Shown here: piece after piece, positions 1 through 10,599 of the stretch
How positions within the stretch are numbered: position 1 is the stretch's first letter
Layout of the letters: every line of letters begins with the position of its first letter
Assembly: GCA_030737835.1 (NCBI GenBank)
Contig: JAUJYN010000038.1
Coordinates: 496,001-560,000 of the forward strand
Length of the DNA: 64,000 bases
DNA from: Acorus gramineus
Lineage: Eukaryota > Streptophyta > Magnoliopsida > Acorales > Acoraceae
Reading direction: 5' to 3'
Notes under the pieces: generated by a model
What the model saw: the letters and a program-made list of their open reading frames with translations, nothing else
What the model was told of the DNA's origin: nothing
Database searches by the model: none
Program-made: the position numbers and the translations under genes

Positions 1-276
1 CAATCACAACACCAATGTTATATATGTGTCACTTTTAACCTGCTGGTAACCGTTAGAGCGTTCTGGCAGTTTTTCGTTTTTTTTTTATTTTCGATAGGAA
101 CCGCTAATTTTTGGACTGTTAGCTATCGTCCTGAGCTAGAGGACTCCGATTGGAAATCTAACTGCATATTTGGTGTCCTGGTGCCATTTTAGGCCTCTCA
201 CGAAAATTTTGTTGAATTCCGGTAACGTTTCCAAAATTTCACAGTTTCAGGGCGTATCTGGGTTTTTAAGTCGCTC

Positions 277-288
277 GCTATATATAGG
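277..288 (+). promoter_or_regulatory. TATA box of LTR D1
   Basis: CTATATATAGG lies about 260 bp into the LTR, followed by a pyrimidine-rich leader. This fits a U3/R promoter with transcription starting near 310-320. The same box is kept in the minus-strand copies D2 and 60548-63751. The start site itself is inferred. Confidence 0.55.
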
Positions 289-604
289 TGGGATCTAATT
301 TCGAAATCACTCTTCATCATCCCTACCAAATTGATTTTCTCTCTCCTCTTCTCTCCTTTTCTCACTTTTGAGCCCCCTAGACCCCTCAAACCCAAAAACC
401 TAAAGCATAGGAAGTGTAGATCGGGTCCCGATCTACACCCCGGTGCTTTCAAATTCGAATTCCGGCGAGATTAGCCCCTCCGTCCCCCCTCTCTTCTCCT
501 CTGTTTTGGACCATTTCGGAGGTGGGAGTAGATCCGGGCGTTGGAAGCCTTTTGGGAGAGGTTTCGGTGCGCGGAGAGCAACTGGATTTCCTTTCCTCCC
601 CTTG

Positions 605-1478
605 GTAAGCCACTTTTCCTCTCTTTTCTTGCATAGATGTATGCTAGGAGGGTGGATTTGAGGTTGGGTGGTGGTCGGCGGCGGTGGGTGGCCGTTGGAG
701 GGCTGTGGGAGGTGGTCGGAGTCCTTGGGGTGGTCGGAGGTGGGTGGTAGAGGAGCTCGGGCTGGCAGGCTGGCAGTCCCGGGCAGCAGGCAGCAGCACA
801 GGCAGCACAGGCGCAGCAGCTGGCAGGGGCGCGCGCGCGTGCGAGAGGGCGTGCGCGCGGGTGGCGCTAGGCGTGGGCGCTGGGCGCTGGCGGGCGCAGT
901 CGGGCGCGCAGTCGAGCGCGGGTGCGTGCGCGCGGGTGCACGGGTGCGCGCGGAGTGGTCGCGCGGGTGCTGGCGTGAGCGGGCGCGCGCGGGAGTGCGC
1001 GCGAGCGTGCGCGCGCGCGGGCAGGGCGCCTGGGCACTGTGCCTGGGTGCTGGGCTGGGCGCCTGGGCATGCGCCTGGGCGAGGTGCTGGGGACCAGTGC
1101 GCGCGGTGCTGGGGGACAGTGCGTGCGCGTGCGGGGGCGTGCGTGCAGTGCGCGCAGGGGCGCGCTGGGCTGGACGCGCGTGAGCGTGCGCGTGCGTGCG
1201 GCAGTGCGTCAGGGCACGCGGGCAGGCGTGCGGTAGTACGTCGGTGGTGTCCGGGCATGCGGGCTGAGTTCGGCAGGGCGCCTTGGCGCGGGGGCCGGGC
1301 TCGGCTGTGCGCCCGAGGCGGGTGGCCGTGCGTGCGGTTGCCCGGTGGGTTCGGGAGTGAGTCAGGATGCTCGGATACGCGTGCGTACGGGCCGTATGTA
1401 CGTTGGTCCGCGTATTGGGTATTTTTAGAGTATTTTTATGTATTTTGGAGTATTTATGTATAAATGCCTGTCTTGCAG
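605..1478 (+). other. Putative leader intron 1 of LTR D1
   Basis: TTG|GTAAGC at 605 is a good donor, and TGTCTTGCAG ending at 1478 is a good acceptor. A 36-bp putative exon (1479-1514) follows and ends in TCTG|GTGAGT, and a third acceptor (TTTTTCCCCAG) ends at 2800. The intron holds the CpG-rich array. The same donor-acceptor layout is present in the TGTTATGCC family (donor 6931, acceptor 7470, donor 7508, acceptor 17890). This conservation across two families is why I call it splicing rather than chance. No transcript evidence is available here. Confidence 0.5.
780..1370. repeat. CpG-rich alternating purine-pyrimidine array in D1
   Basis: A stretch of short CGCG, GCGTGCGC and GGGCGC words with very high CpG density. 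Equivalent arrays lie at 4430-5300, 7070-7390, 9215-9550, 14860-15250, 21905-22165 and 62330-63000, always at the same place in the LTR. Lengths differ strongly between copies. The long open frames on both strands here are compositional artefacts. Confidence 0.8.
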
Positions 1479-1822
1479 ATCTTGACGGACGGTCGTGCGA
1501 CGACCCGGTTTCTGGTGAGTGGGACAATCCAACCCAGTAGAGAGGCGTTGTACGCATTTGGGTGTATACCGACCTCTCCTGGGGCTCCATGGATTGATAT
1601 TAACCGTTGTAATGTATATTTCATGCGAGCATGATTTAAATGTAGAATGCATGTTACCCTAGACTTTACATGTTAGGGACTTGCACCTTTAGGATATGTG
1701 TATGAGCCATGCACCATGTCCCCTGTTCTCATGCTAGGAAGCCTTGGCCTATGCATGTGTCCTACTAGTTTATTTATTAAATTAAATGCTAGTAAATGTT
1801 TAATTGCATGTCTTAGATAATA

Positions 1823-2150
1823 TTATAGGGAGGGGCCTTGCGAGGTCAACATTGAGACCTGGGTTAGGGTGCTCCGTGTTCCTTGTTTGGTTGTCGGGAT
1901 GTCCTGTATCGGGACCTCATGCTGCCCTCCCAAGGTTCTTGTCCCAATAATATTACACCTCAAATTGTTAAATAATGGTTTACCCCTTGTATGATTATTA
2001 GCATATTAGTGAATATTATAGGGGAGGGCCTTGCGAGGACAGCGGTGAGACCCGGGTTAGGGTACTCCGTGTTCCTTGTTTGGTTGTCGGGGTGTCCTAT
2101 ATCGGGAACTCACGCCGCCCTCCCGAGTTTCTTTCCCCCAATGATATTCC
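1823..2150 (+). repeat. Duplicated ~110-130 bp module in D1
   Basis: Two diverged copies (about 1823-1960 and 2005-2150) share CTCCGTGTTCCTTGTTTGG, a flanking CCTTGCGAGG and a following CCCTCCCRAG. The same module is found reversed in D2 (3650-3990) and in 61560-61930. It also occurs in the interior of elements A (12708-12825) and B (18710-18830). Confidence 0.7.
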
Positions 2151-3204
2151 ACCCTTGCTAATTATTGTGTATGTTCCCCGCATATTGGTTATGCGCCTTA
2201 AGGAATTCTGAGGAATTCAGGACATTAGAGTTGTAGAGATGCGTTGTCGGCGGATCCGAGTGGATCATATGCGTATGGATAGGCTGTTCTGTTCCCTTCG
2301 TTGGATCCGGTAGAGGCTGCCCCAGCGTTAGAAAGGCCGTCCCTTCTAAGGGCTCCCATCAGTAGGCGCCTCCCGATATTTGTGACGGACTGTGCTGAAG
2401 TTGTGGGGGTGATAGCCCAGCGGCCTACGGAGTGGAGGAGAGACTATCGGTGGACCAAGGGTGATCAACAGCCTAGTCAGTCCCAAAATCCTATGTCACC
2501 CGTGGAAGGGTGAGGGTGAGGGTGTAGTGGGTTGGCGATGAGCGACCCACTGGAGTTGTGATTGGATGATTATCAGTCCCAAAATCCTATGTCACCCATT
2601 GAAGGGGAAGGGTGAGGGTGAGGGTGTAGTGGGTTGGCGATTGAGCGACCCACTAGTTTGTGTATTTGTTGCCATTTTGTGGTTGTTAATAAGAGATTGT
2701 GGATTATTAAGATCTGGATAGTGGTCAATATTGTCTGTGATGCATGGGTTGTGCTGTTCACTGAGCGTGTGGCTCACCCCTCGCATATGTTTTTCCCCAG
2801 TGGTCACTGAGCCTGAGCTAGAGCCGGAGCAGCAGTTGGAGCTTTCCGAGGGATTCCTTCAGTAGCGGAGCAGCGCCACGTTCCGCGAGTGCCAGAGGTT
2901 ATCAGCATCCCTTCTTGACTGTATGTATTTGATTTCCGTGCTTGGCACGTGTTTGTATATGTTCAGTGGTATTTGTGTATATTGGCTCTCACAGGACAGA
3001 TGATTGAGTATCGAGTCTGTAGAATGTTTATTTACAGATTCAGTCTTTTGCTTCCGCATTTGGTGTATATATCATGTCAGCCCCTTTGTTATCTGTGTGT
3101 CATTCTGGTTGTATGTGTATGATTTATTATTGACCTCCTGTGTAGATTCTGATATTTTATATACACTTGCCGCGTCCTGGGGACGGCCGCCCTGGGGCGT
3201 GACA

Positions 3205-6047
3205 ACATCGCCGACCCACTACACCCTCACCCTCACCCCTCAATAGGTGACATAGGATATTGGGACTCACTAGGCTGTTAATCACCCTTGGTCCACCGAT
3301 AGTCTCTCCTCCACTCCGTAGGCCGCTTGGCTTTCACCCACAACTTCAGCACAGTCCGTCACAAATATCTGGAGGTGCCTACTGATGGGAGCCCTCACCC
3401 ACAACTTCAGCACAGTCCGTCACAAATATCGGGAGGCGCCTACTGATGGGAATCCTTAGAAGGGACGGCCTTTCTAACGCTAGGGTAGCCTCTACCGGAT
3501 CCAACGAAGGGGACAGAACAGGCTATCCATACGCACATGATCCACTCGGATCCGCCGACAACGCATCTCTACAATTCTAATGACATGAATTCCTCAGAAT
3601 TCCTCCAGGGCGCATAACCAAGATGCAGGGAACATGTACAATAATTAGCAAGGGTGGAATATCATTGGGGGAAAGAAACTTGGGAGGGCAGTGTGAGTTC
3701 CCGATATAGGACACCCCGACAACCAAACAAGGAACACGGAGTACCCTAGCCCGGGTCTCACCGCTGTCCTCGCGAGGCCCCTCCCCTATAATATTCACTA
3801 ATTATGGTAATAATCATACAAGGGGTCAATCATTAATTATCAACTAGAGATATAATATTATTGGGACAAGAACCTTGGGAGGGCAGCATGAGGTCCCGAT
3901 ACAAGACATCCCGACAACCAAACAAGGAACACGGAGTACCCTAACCCGGGTCTCAATGTTGACCTCGCAAGGCCCCTCCCTATAATATTACCTAAGGCAT
4001 GCAATTTAACATATACTAGCATTTAACTTAATAAATAAACTAGTAGGACACATGCATAGGCCAAGGCTTCCTAGCATGAGAACAGGGGGGACATGATGCA
4101 TGGCTCATACACATATCCTAAGGGTGCAAGTCCCTAACATGCAAAGTCTAGGGCAGCATGCATTCTACATTTTAAAATCATGCTCGCATGAAATACACTT
4201 TACAACAGGTTAATATAAATCCATGGTGCCCCAGGAGAGGTCGGTATACGCCCAAATGCGTATAACGCCTCTCTACTGGGTTGGATTGTCCCACTCACCG
4301 AAAATCGGGTCGTCGCGCGACCGCCCGTCAAGATCTGCAAGACAGACATTTATACGGTGAGTTAAATACACAAAATACCCAACATACACCAAAAGAACCC
4401 AACACTCGGGCAACCGTACATACGGCCCGTACGCACGTTAGCCCGAGCACCCCGAATCACTCCCGAACCCACCGGCAACCACTCGCACGGCTACCCGCCC
4501 CCGGATGCGCCACCGCGCCTCAGCCCGCGCACCCAGGCGCACCGCCGGGCCCCTGCCTGCACGCCTGGACCCGAAGCCGAGCCACCCGGTGCGCCGCGCG
4601 CCCACTGCGCCCTGCCGCAGCAGCCGCGCGCACCCTGCACGCCCCGTGCTGACCCGCGAGCACACCGCACGCCCCGCGCGTCCAGCGCCTCACCCCGCGC
4701 GCACCTCGCGCGCACCACCAGCTCCATCCCACGCGCACTCTGCGCGCACCACCAGCCTCTACCCGCGCGCACACCTGTGCCTCTGCCCAGCGCCCCGCGC
4801 GCATGCTCCTCTGCAGTGCCCAGCGCCCAGCGCCCCAGCACCCAGCGCTCAGCACCCTCGCCCAGCACCCGGTATCCGCGACCCAGCACCCGACGCTCAG
4901 CGCCCAGCACCTGGGACCCTCACCCAGCGTCCACGCGCACGCCCGCGCAACACGCGCCTAGCGCGCCTGCCAGCCTGCCCGCACTGCTGCCCGCTCTGCC
5001 TGCCTGCGCACATCGCCGAGTGGCCCAAGCACCGCTCGCCTGCACGCCTGGGCACTGCCCGCCTGATGCCCAAGCGCCCCCTGCCAGCTGCTCGAGCATG
5101 GCCTGTCCAGCCGGCCTGCCCGCAGCCAACCCTACCTGAGCTAGCCCCTTCCCAGCGCGCCCAGCACGCCTGCAGCACCACCCGAGCGCACGCCGCGCGC
5201 ACGCCCTTGCGCGCCCGGCCACCTGGTGCCCCAGCTTGCTGCGTCCGCTGCCAACCCTCCCGGGACAGCCACTCAACCTGCCCGGACTGCCCACCCGCCT
5301 GCCCGACCACCCAAACTCCCTTCCACAGCCACCAACGGCCTCCGACCACCACCCACAGCCCTCCGACGGCCACCCACCGCCCTCGCCGACCACCTCCCAA
5401 CCTCATACCCACCCTCCTAACATACATCTATGCAAGAAAGAGAGGAAAAAGAGGCTTACCAAGGGGAGGAAGGGAAGTCCGGTTGCTCTCCGCGCACTGA
5501 AACCTCTCCCAAAAGGCTTCCAACGCCCGGATCTCTCTTGGCCCTCGAAATGGCCCAAAACAGAGGAGAAAAGAGGGGGGGAGGAGAGGCAAAACTCACC
5601 GGAATCCGGATTTGAAAGCACCGGGGTGTAGATCGGGACCCGATCTACACTTCCTATGCTTTGGGTTTTTGGGTTTGAGGGCTCTAAGGGGCTCAAATGG
5701 GAGAAAAGGAGAGAGGGGAGAGAGAGAAAGCTTTTGGAAGGGATGATGAATAGTGCCCATCAAATATTAGATTTCATTTATATAGACAATCACTTAAAAA
5801 CCTGGATACGCCCCGGAACTGTGAAATTTTGGAAACGTTACCGGAATTCGATGAAATTTTCGTGAGAGGCCTAAAATGGCACCAGGACACCAAATATGCA
5901 GTTAGATTTCCAATCGGAGTCCTCTAACTCAGGACGATAGCTAACAGTCCAAAAATTAGCGGTTCCGATCAAAAAACCGAAAAAAATGAAAAACTGCCAG
6001 AACGCTCCAACGGTTACCAGCAGGCTAAAAGTGACACATATATAACA
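3205..6047 (-). mobile_element. Family D LTR (D2), broken by D1
   Basis: On the minus strand this is a family D LTR from TGTTATAT (6047) down to 3205. There it stops inside a CACCCTCACCCT-rich zone instead of at the LTR end. Bases 1-15 (CAATCACAAC...) match the next stretch of the family D consensus (about 61182), so the rest of D2 lies left of the window. D1 and D2 together form an almost spacer-free inverted repeat about 6 kb long. D2 has its own CpG array (4430-5300), TATA region and inverted splice signals. Confidence 0.8.
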
Positions 6048-6184
6048 TACATCTCTCATTTAATGTGCATGGCGCAGATGGTCCAGTTGCGAACTCACGC
6101 TCTGTTGAAGCGTGCCTCTCCCCAGACAGATACTACTTCTTTGTGATACAAGAAGCGGAGGCATTGGTGCTGGGTAGATGAGAC
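6048..6184. other. Unassigned spacer between D2 and element B
   Basis: 137 bp between two LTR ends with no repeat similarity that I recognise. A short open frame runs on the plus strand but is too small to identify. Confidence 0.3.
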
Positions 6185-7780
6185 TGTTATGCCTGTGTCA
6201 TTTGGAGCCATTTCGGTTAAGCCTTGGTCACTTCTGGGTCATTTAGGGCCTTTTTAATTTTTTGATCGGAGCCGCTAAAATTTTGGCTTTTAGCCACCTG
6301 CGGGAGTTAGAGTACTCTGATTGGAAATCTGACTGCATATTATGGGTCCTGGTACCATTTAGTACTACCCATAAAAATTTCATCGAATTCTGGTAACGTT
6401 TTGAAAAATATGCAGTTCCAAATCGCATCCGAGTTTGGCCGTTACTGGGTTTCGGTGGGCGAGATATTTTTGAGTGTGTGGTGCTTCTCCGCACTCTTCA
6501 TAATAAAGCAAAAATAAGTAGTTGAGTGAGGGTGAGGCTAACCCTAACCTCACCACCCCCTTATGGTCACCCCAAAACACTATTTGGGCATGGAAATGAC
6601 CATTTTGCCCTCTCTCTCCCCCTCTCTCCTAACTCGTGGATCTCTTTCTCTCCCTCTCTTGGTCTCTTTTTCCTCTCTTTGTGTGTGGAGAAGGAGGAAG
6701 AAGCAAAGGAAGGAGAAGGTGAAGGAGGAAGAGCAAGGTTTGTGTTTGTGTTGTTGTTGTTGTTGATCCCCCTCTCTCTAGCTCCCTTTTCATGTTTTTT
6801 TCCCTCCCTAATTTGGAGCCAAAGAAGGCTGAGGAGGGCTGACGAGGTGGTGGTAGTGGTGGTGGTGGTTGAGGTGGTTGCTGGTGCATCGAGGGCCCCT
6901 AAATCTCCCCCTTTCATTCCCCCTCCCAAGGTGAGCTCTTCCCCTTCTTTTCTTTGTTTCCATGGCTTAGGGGGTTGTAGGGAAGTCATGCATGTTAGGT
7001 AATTGGTTTAGGGTGAGTGAGAAGTGTGGGGGAGGGGTAAAAAGGGGTTAAAAGAGGGTTGGGGAGTGCTGGGCGCGCGCAGGGGCCTGTCTGCGCGCGT
7101 GCGCGCGCAGGCGCGCGCGCAGAGGAGCGCTGGCAGGCGCAGGCGGGCGCGTGCGCGCGGAGCGAGTGCACGGGTGCGCGCGGGCGCCGCGTGCGCGCGC
7201 GCGGGGACGGTTTTTTTGGGTGGGTCTGGGCGCGCGGCTGGGTGCCAGTGCGCGCCGCGCGTGCGTGCGCATGCATGCGCGTACTGGGGCATGCGCGGGG
7301 CTGCCCAGGGTCTCGGGTAGGTGCTGGGGCACTCGGGCATGCGTGCGTACGCGCGTGCTAGCATGCATGCGAGCCCGTATGCGTGCATGTCTAAGTCTTA
7401 GGTATTTCTATTAATTTCTAAGTATTATAATGTGATGTTACTCACCAAATTTGATGCCCTTACATTGCAGATCTCATCGGATAGGATGCGTGAGGTCCTG
7501 GGTTGCGGTGAGTGGTTCGATCTAATCCCCCCCCCTCGGGATGCGCTCGACGCGTGTAGTCGCGCGTCGCACATCGATGGGCCCTCCTAGCTATACTACT
7601 TGTGTAGATAAGTAGTATGGCCATGCTTAAGCTATAATATGTAGATATCTCGCGTGCTAGGGTTATATACATGTATTGTATCCATGTATGAATGATTGTG
7701 TTGCATGCTCCCCTCTAGTATGGGCATGTATTTTTGAAATGTGTATGGATGTATAGAATATGGCATGCCTTAGGTAGTAT
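6185..7780 (+). mobile_element. Element B 5' LTR, first part
   Basis: Starts TGTTATGCCTG, the same start seen at 21024 and, reversed, ending at 10515, 16204 and 24404. It runs through a (GGT)n/(TTG)n leader and a putative donor CCCAAG|GTGAGC at 6931. A CpG array (7070-7390), an acceptor ACATTGCAG ending at 7470 and a 37-bp putative exon with donor GTGAGT at 7508 follow. It breaks off at 7780, where element A enters, and resumes at 16210. Confidence 0.85.
7776..7780. repeat. Target site duplication AGTAT of element A
   Basis: AGTAT at 7776-7780 directly precedes TGTCACG and recurs at 16205-16209 directly after GGCATAACA. It is a perfect 5-bp duplication, as expected for LTR retrotransposon integration, and it proves A inserted into the 5' LTR of B. 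Confidence 0.92.
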
Positions 7781-7886
7781 TGTCACGCCCCAGGGTGGCC
7801 GCCCCCGAGACGTGGCAATAATAAAATATCAGCTGTCACGCCCCAGGGCGGCCGTCCCCGAGACGTGGCAATAATAAAATATCAGC
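7781..7886. repeat. 53-bp tandem duplication of the LTR terminus
   Basis: The unit starting TGTCACGCCCCAGGG occurs at 7781-7833 and again at 7834-7886 with a few substitutions. The target duplication lies outside the first copy, so both copies belong to the element. Element A's 5' LTR (13262) has only one copy. Confidence 0.88.
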
Positions 7887-9983
7887 TATCAATACCTGAG
7901 GTCAATAAAGACTCCAACAACAATACACAAGGCGGCAAAGCAAGATAATGATAACTGACTAAAAAGCGAATACATAATATATAAACAATGTCTGTAAATC
8001 AAAAACATTATTACAGACTCGAATACACAATCATTGTCCTGTGAGAGCCAAGTCTAGACCAAAGAAAATACAACCTGTGCCACATGCACGAATTACAATA
8101 CATACAATGACTCTAGGAATGTTGACAGCCTCGCACTCGCCACCCGCCGGAAGAACGCTCCACGCCCATAAGACCATGCCACAGGAAAGCTCCAGCTCCA
8201 CGCCCAACACTGCCCCTGAAAAGAAACAGTATGCGAGGGGTGAGCTACAAGCTCAGTGAGTGGCTGGAAACCAATCACCATACTACAGTTCAATACTCAA
8301 CCAATTTCCTTTCAAGGAAAACATAAGTGGAAACCCATGGATAACAGGGTCACACGGCAGCGCGACCAACCGCACCCTTACCCTCACTCTCAGAGGAAGA
8401 CTCTTGGGACTTTTGGGGAGAGACCATACCGTTGGTCGAGGAGACCCGGGATTACTGGTCTACACAACACTACTGGATCATCTACATCTAGATAACTGCC
8501 GAACGATGTCCTTGAACATCGATTACGAGACCGGACCCAACAACTATGGGAACGGTCGAACAACGAATGGGTCACGCGGCGATGTGTCTTCGCCTCATCC
8601 TCACCCTCACCAATATCATTCGTTAACCCTCTCCCGGGTAGCCTCTACCTGGTATACTCCCACGATCAGTACGCTCCCGAATGCATCGGTGGTACCTACG
8701 GATGGGAGCCCTCTATCAGGACAGCTACAACCCGGGCCCCCTCAACACAGACGACATTGGGAGTAAACATTCCATGTTCGCAAGCAAACCCAATGGAAAA
8801 CAACTACTCTCGATAATCACTTATCGAGATATAGAATACTACTGTACTCCCACACCGCTGCGTCGCTCAGACACAAAGGGGGTGACACGCCCCAACTACC
8901 GGCTTAACAAACCGTTAAGATAATGAATCCTCCTGAATTCCAAACGAGGGCATCGCTCGGATGCACGGGCGATTTCATCGCTAGCGCTCTAACTAATAAG
9001 GTACAACCCGACAGCGGGTCATACCCACGCCTATTCCAACTAGGCCTATCCGTTTTAACATGCCCATATATTTTAGAGGACAATTTAATCTTAGTTATGT
9101 GCATGAACCATATGCCAATCACATATCAATTAATCATAGGGATACTCCCTAATCATCGATTTACATCATAATAAAACATACAACATGCATACATGGTCAT
9201 TAGAAATACCAAAGACTTAGACATGCACGCATACGGGCTCGCACGCATGTGAGCATGCGCGTACGCACGCATGCCCGGGTGCCCCAGCACCTACCCGAGA
9301 CCCTGGGAAGCCCCGCGCATGCCCCAGTATGCGCACGCACGCGCGTGCACGCGCGCGCGAGCACTGGCCCCCAGCCCCGCGCCCAGACGCACTGCCCCCG
9401 CGCGCATTCACGCGCACCCCCGCTCGCACCAGCACCCGCGCGCCCACTCCGGGCTCACCCGCGCGCTCGCGCGCATCTACGCGCCCGCCTGCGCCTGCCA
9501 GCGCCCTTCTACGCGCGCGCCTGTGCGCGCACGCGCGCAGACAACCCCAAACGCGCGCCCAGCCAACCCTTACCCCTTTTTAACCCTCCCCAACCCCTCA
9601 CACACACTCTAACTCATCTACCTAGCATGCATGACCTCCCCAACCATCCCAATAGCCCTAAAAATAAAAAAGAAGGGGAAGAGGACTTACCAAAAGAGGG
9701 AAAGGGAAAGGGGGAGATGCGGGGCTCTCGACGCGCCCACGGCCACCTCAACCACCACCACCACCTCTTCAGCCTCCTTCTTGGCTGAAAATCAGGGGGG
9801 GGGGGAAAGTTCATGAAAAGGTGCTTGAGAGAGAGGAGATCAACAACAACAACAACACCTACACAAACCTAGACTTGCACTTGCACCTTCTCCTTCTCTT
9901 CTCTTTGTGACATTAACACAAACACTTGGGGGGGGGGGGTGAAAAGAGAGAAGAGAGAGCCAAAAATCCCACGTGGGGAGTGG

Positions 9984-9987
<4 letters not shown>

Positions 9988-10019
<32 letters not shown>
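9988..10019. repeat. (AG)n microsatellite in LTR
   Basis: A pure AG run of about 16 units. The matching spot in the 5' LTR (about 15689-15708) has a shorter run, showing normal slippage since insertion. Confidence 0.85.
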
Positions 10020-10021
<2 letters not shown>

Positions 10022-10515
10022 TTTTGGCAAATAAATATCCAAAGGAGGGATAGAAATGACCAATTTATCCTTGACTAGAAATTCTGAGCATGCTTCACTA
10101 TAACAGCCATAACTTCCTCAATATAGCTCCGAATTGCACAATTCAAAATCCGTTGGAAAGCCAAGAAGATTATCTACAACTTTCATGTTTATGCCAAGAT
10201 CAAATAATCTCTCCAGCTATTCCGAAATGTGAGCTAAACATAGAACAGGGCTGCTGGCAGAATTTTTCATCCCCGAGGTATTCTTGGTAAAATACCCATA
10301 ACTCTTTCTACATGAATCCAGTTGACCTAATTCCACTTTTGTGCAAAGCTAACTCAAAACTGAGCATCTCATAATAAAATCATATTTAAACCTCTTCATC
10401 TTGGATTTTAACAAAATCAAATCCAAATACCAAATCGGAAATACATAACTTCTAGGAGAAAAAATTATGTAACCAAATTTTTAATCAGAGCGCTCCAAAT
10501 GACACAGGCATAACA

Positions 10516-10530
10516 TTCTTCCCCCCTTAG
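10516..10530 (-). other. Polypurine tract of element A
   Basis: On the minus strand CTAAGGGGGGAAGAA directly abuts the start of the 3' LTR, the place and composition of a plus-strand priming site. Confidence 0.85.
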
Positions 10531-10599
10531 GAAATTTAGTCCTCGAAATTTAAGGAAACCCAAAGGGAAGACCGAATATAGCAAGTATCACGCATAGAC

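Larger units (their letters stand above)
16..3204 (+). mobile_element. Family D LTR (D1), complete, apparently solo
   Basis: An LTR of 3189 bp begins TGTTATAT and ends GGGGCGTGACA, the TG...CA pattern of LTRs. The same unit occurs reversed at 60548-63751 with clear target duplications, which fixes both ends. No internal retrotransposon sequence is attached on either side, so it reads as a solo LTR. The flanks (1-15 and 3205 onward) match the inside of another family D LTR in the opposite direction, so D1 appears to have landed in D2. The two flanking 5-mers (ACCAA and ACATC) do not match, and about 10 bp of D2 seem to be missing at the junction. Long open frames inside it come from CpG-rich low-complexity sequence and are not genes. 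Confidence 0.85.
7781..10515 (-). mobile_element. Element A 3' LTR
   Basis: 2735 bp, from TGTTATGCC (minus strand, 10515) to GGGGCGTGACA (7781). It lacks a ~200 bp duplicated block that the 5' LTR has at about 14085-14290. Its last 53 bp are present twice. The CpG array is at 9215-9550. A long (AG)n run (9988-10019) lies upstream of it in the element's sense. Confidence 0.88.

Noticed and set aside
433-1590. 385-codon minus-strand open frame and its plus-strand partners (also at 4505-5500, 62324-63132)
   Set aside because: Pure low-complexity Ala/Arg/Pro/His from the CpG array, open in several frames at once, and inside an LTR intron-like region.
11-3209. Target duplication for D1
   Set aside because: ACCAA and ACATC do not match; I could not find a shifted 5-mer that does.
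6526-7002. 158-codon plus-strand frame in the B LTR (also 21219-21809 minus)
   Set aside because: Built of (GGT)n, (TTG)n and GGAAGAAG repeats in the LTR leader.
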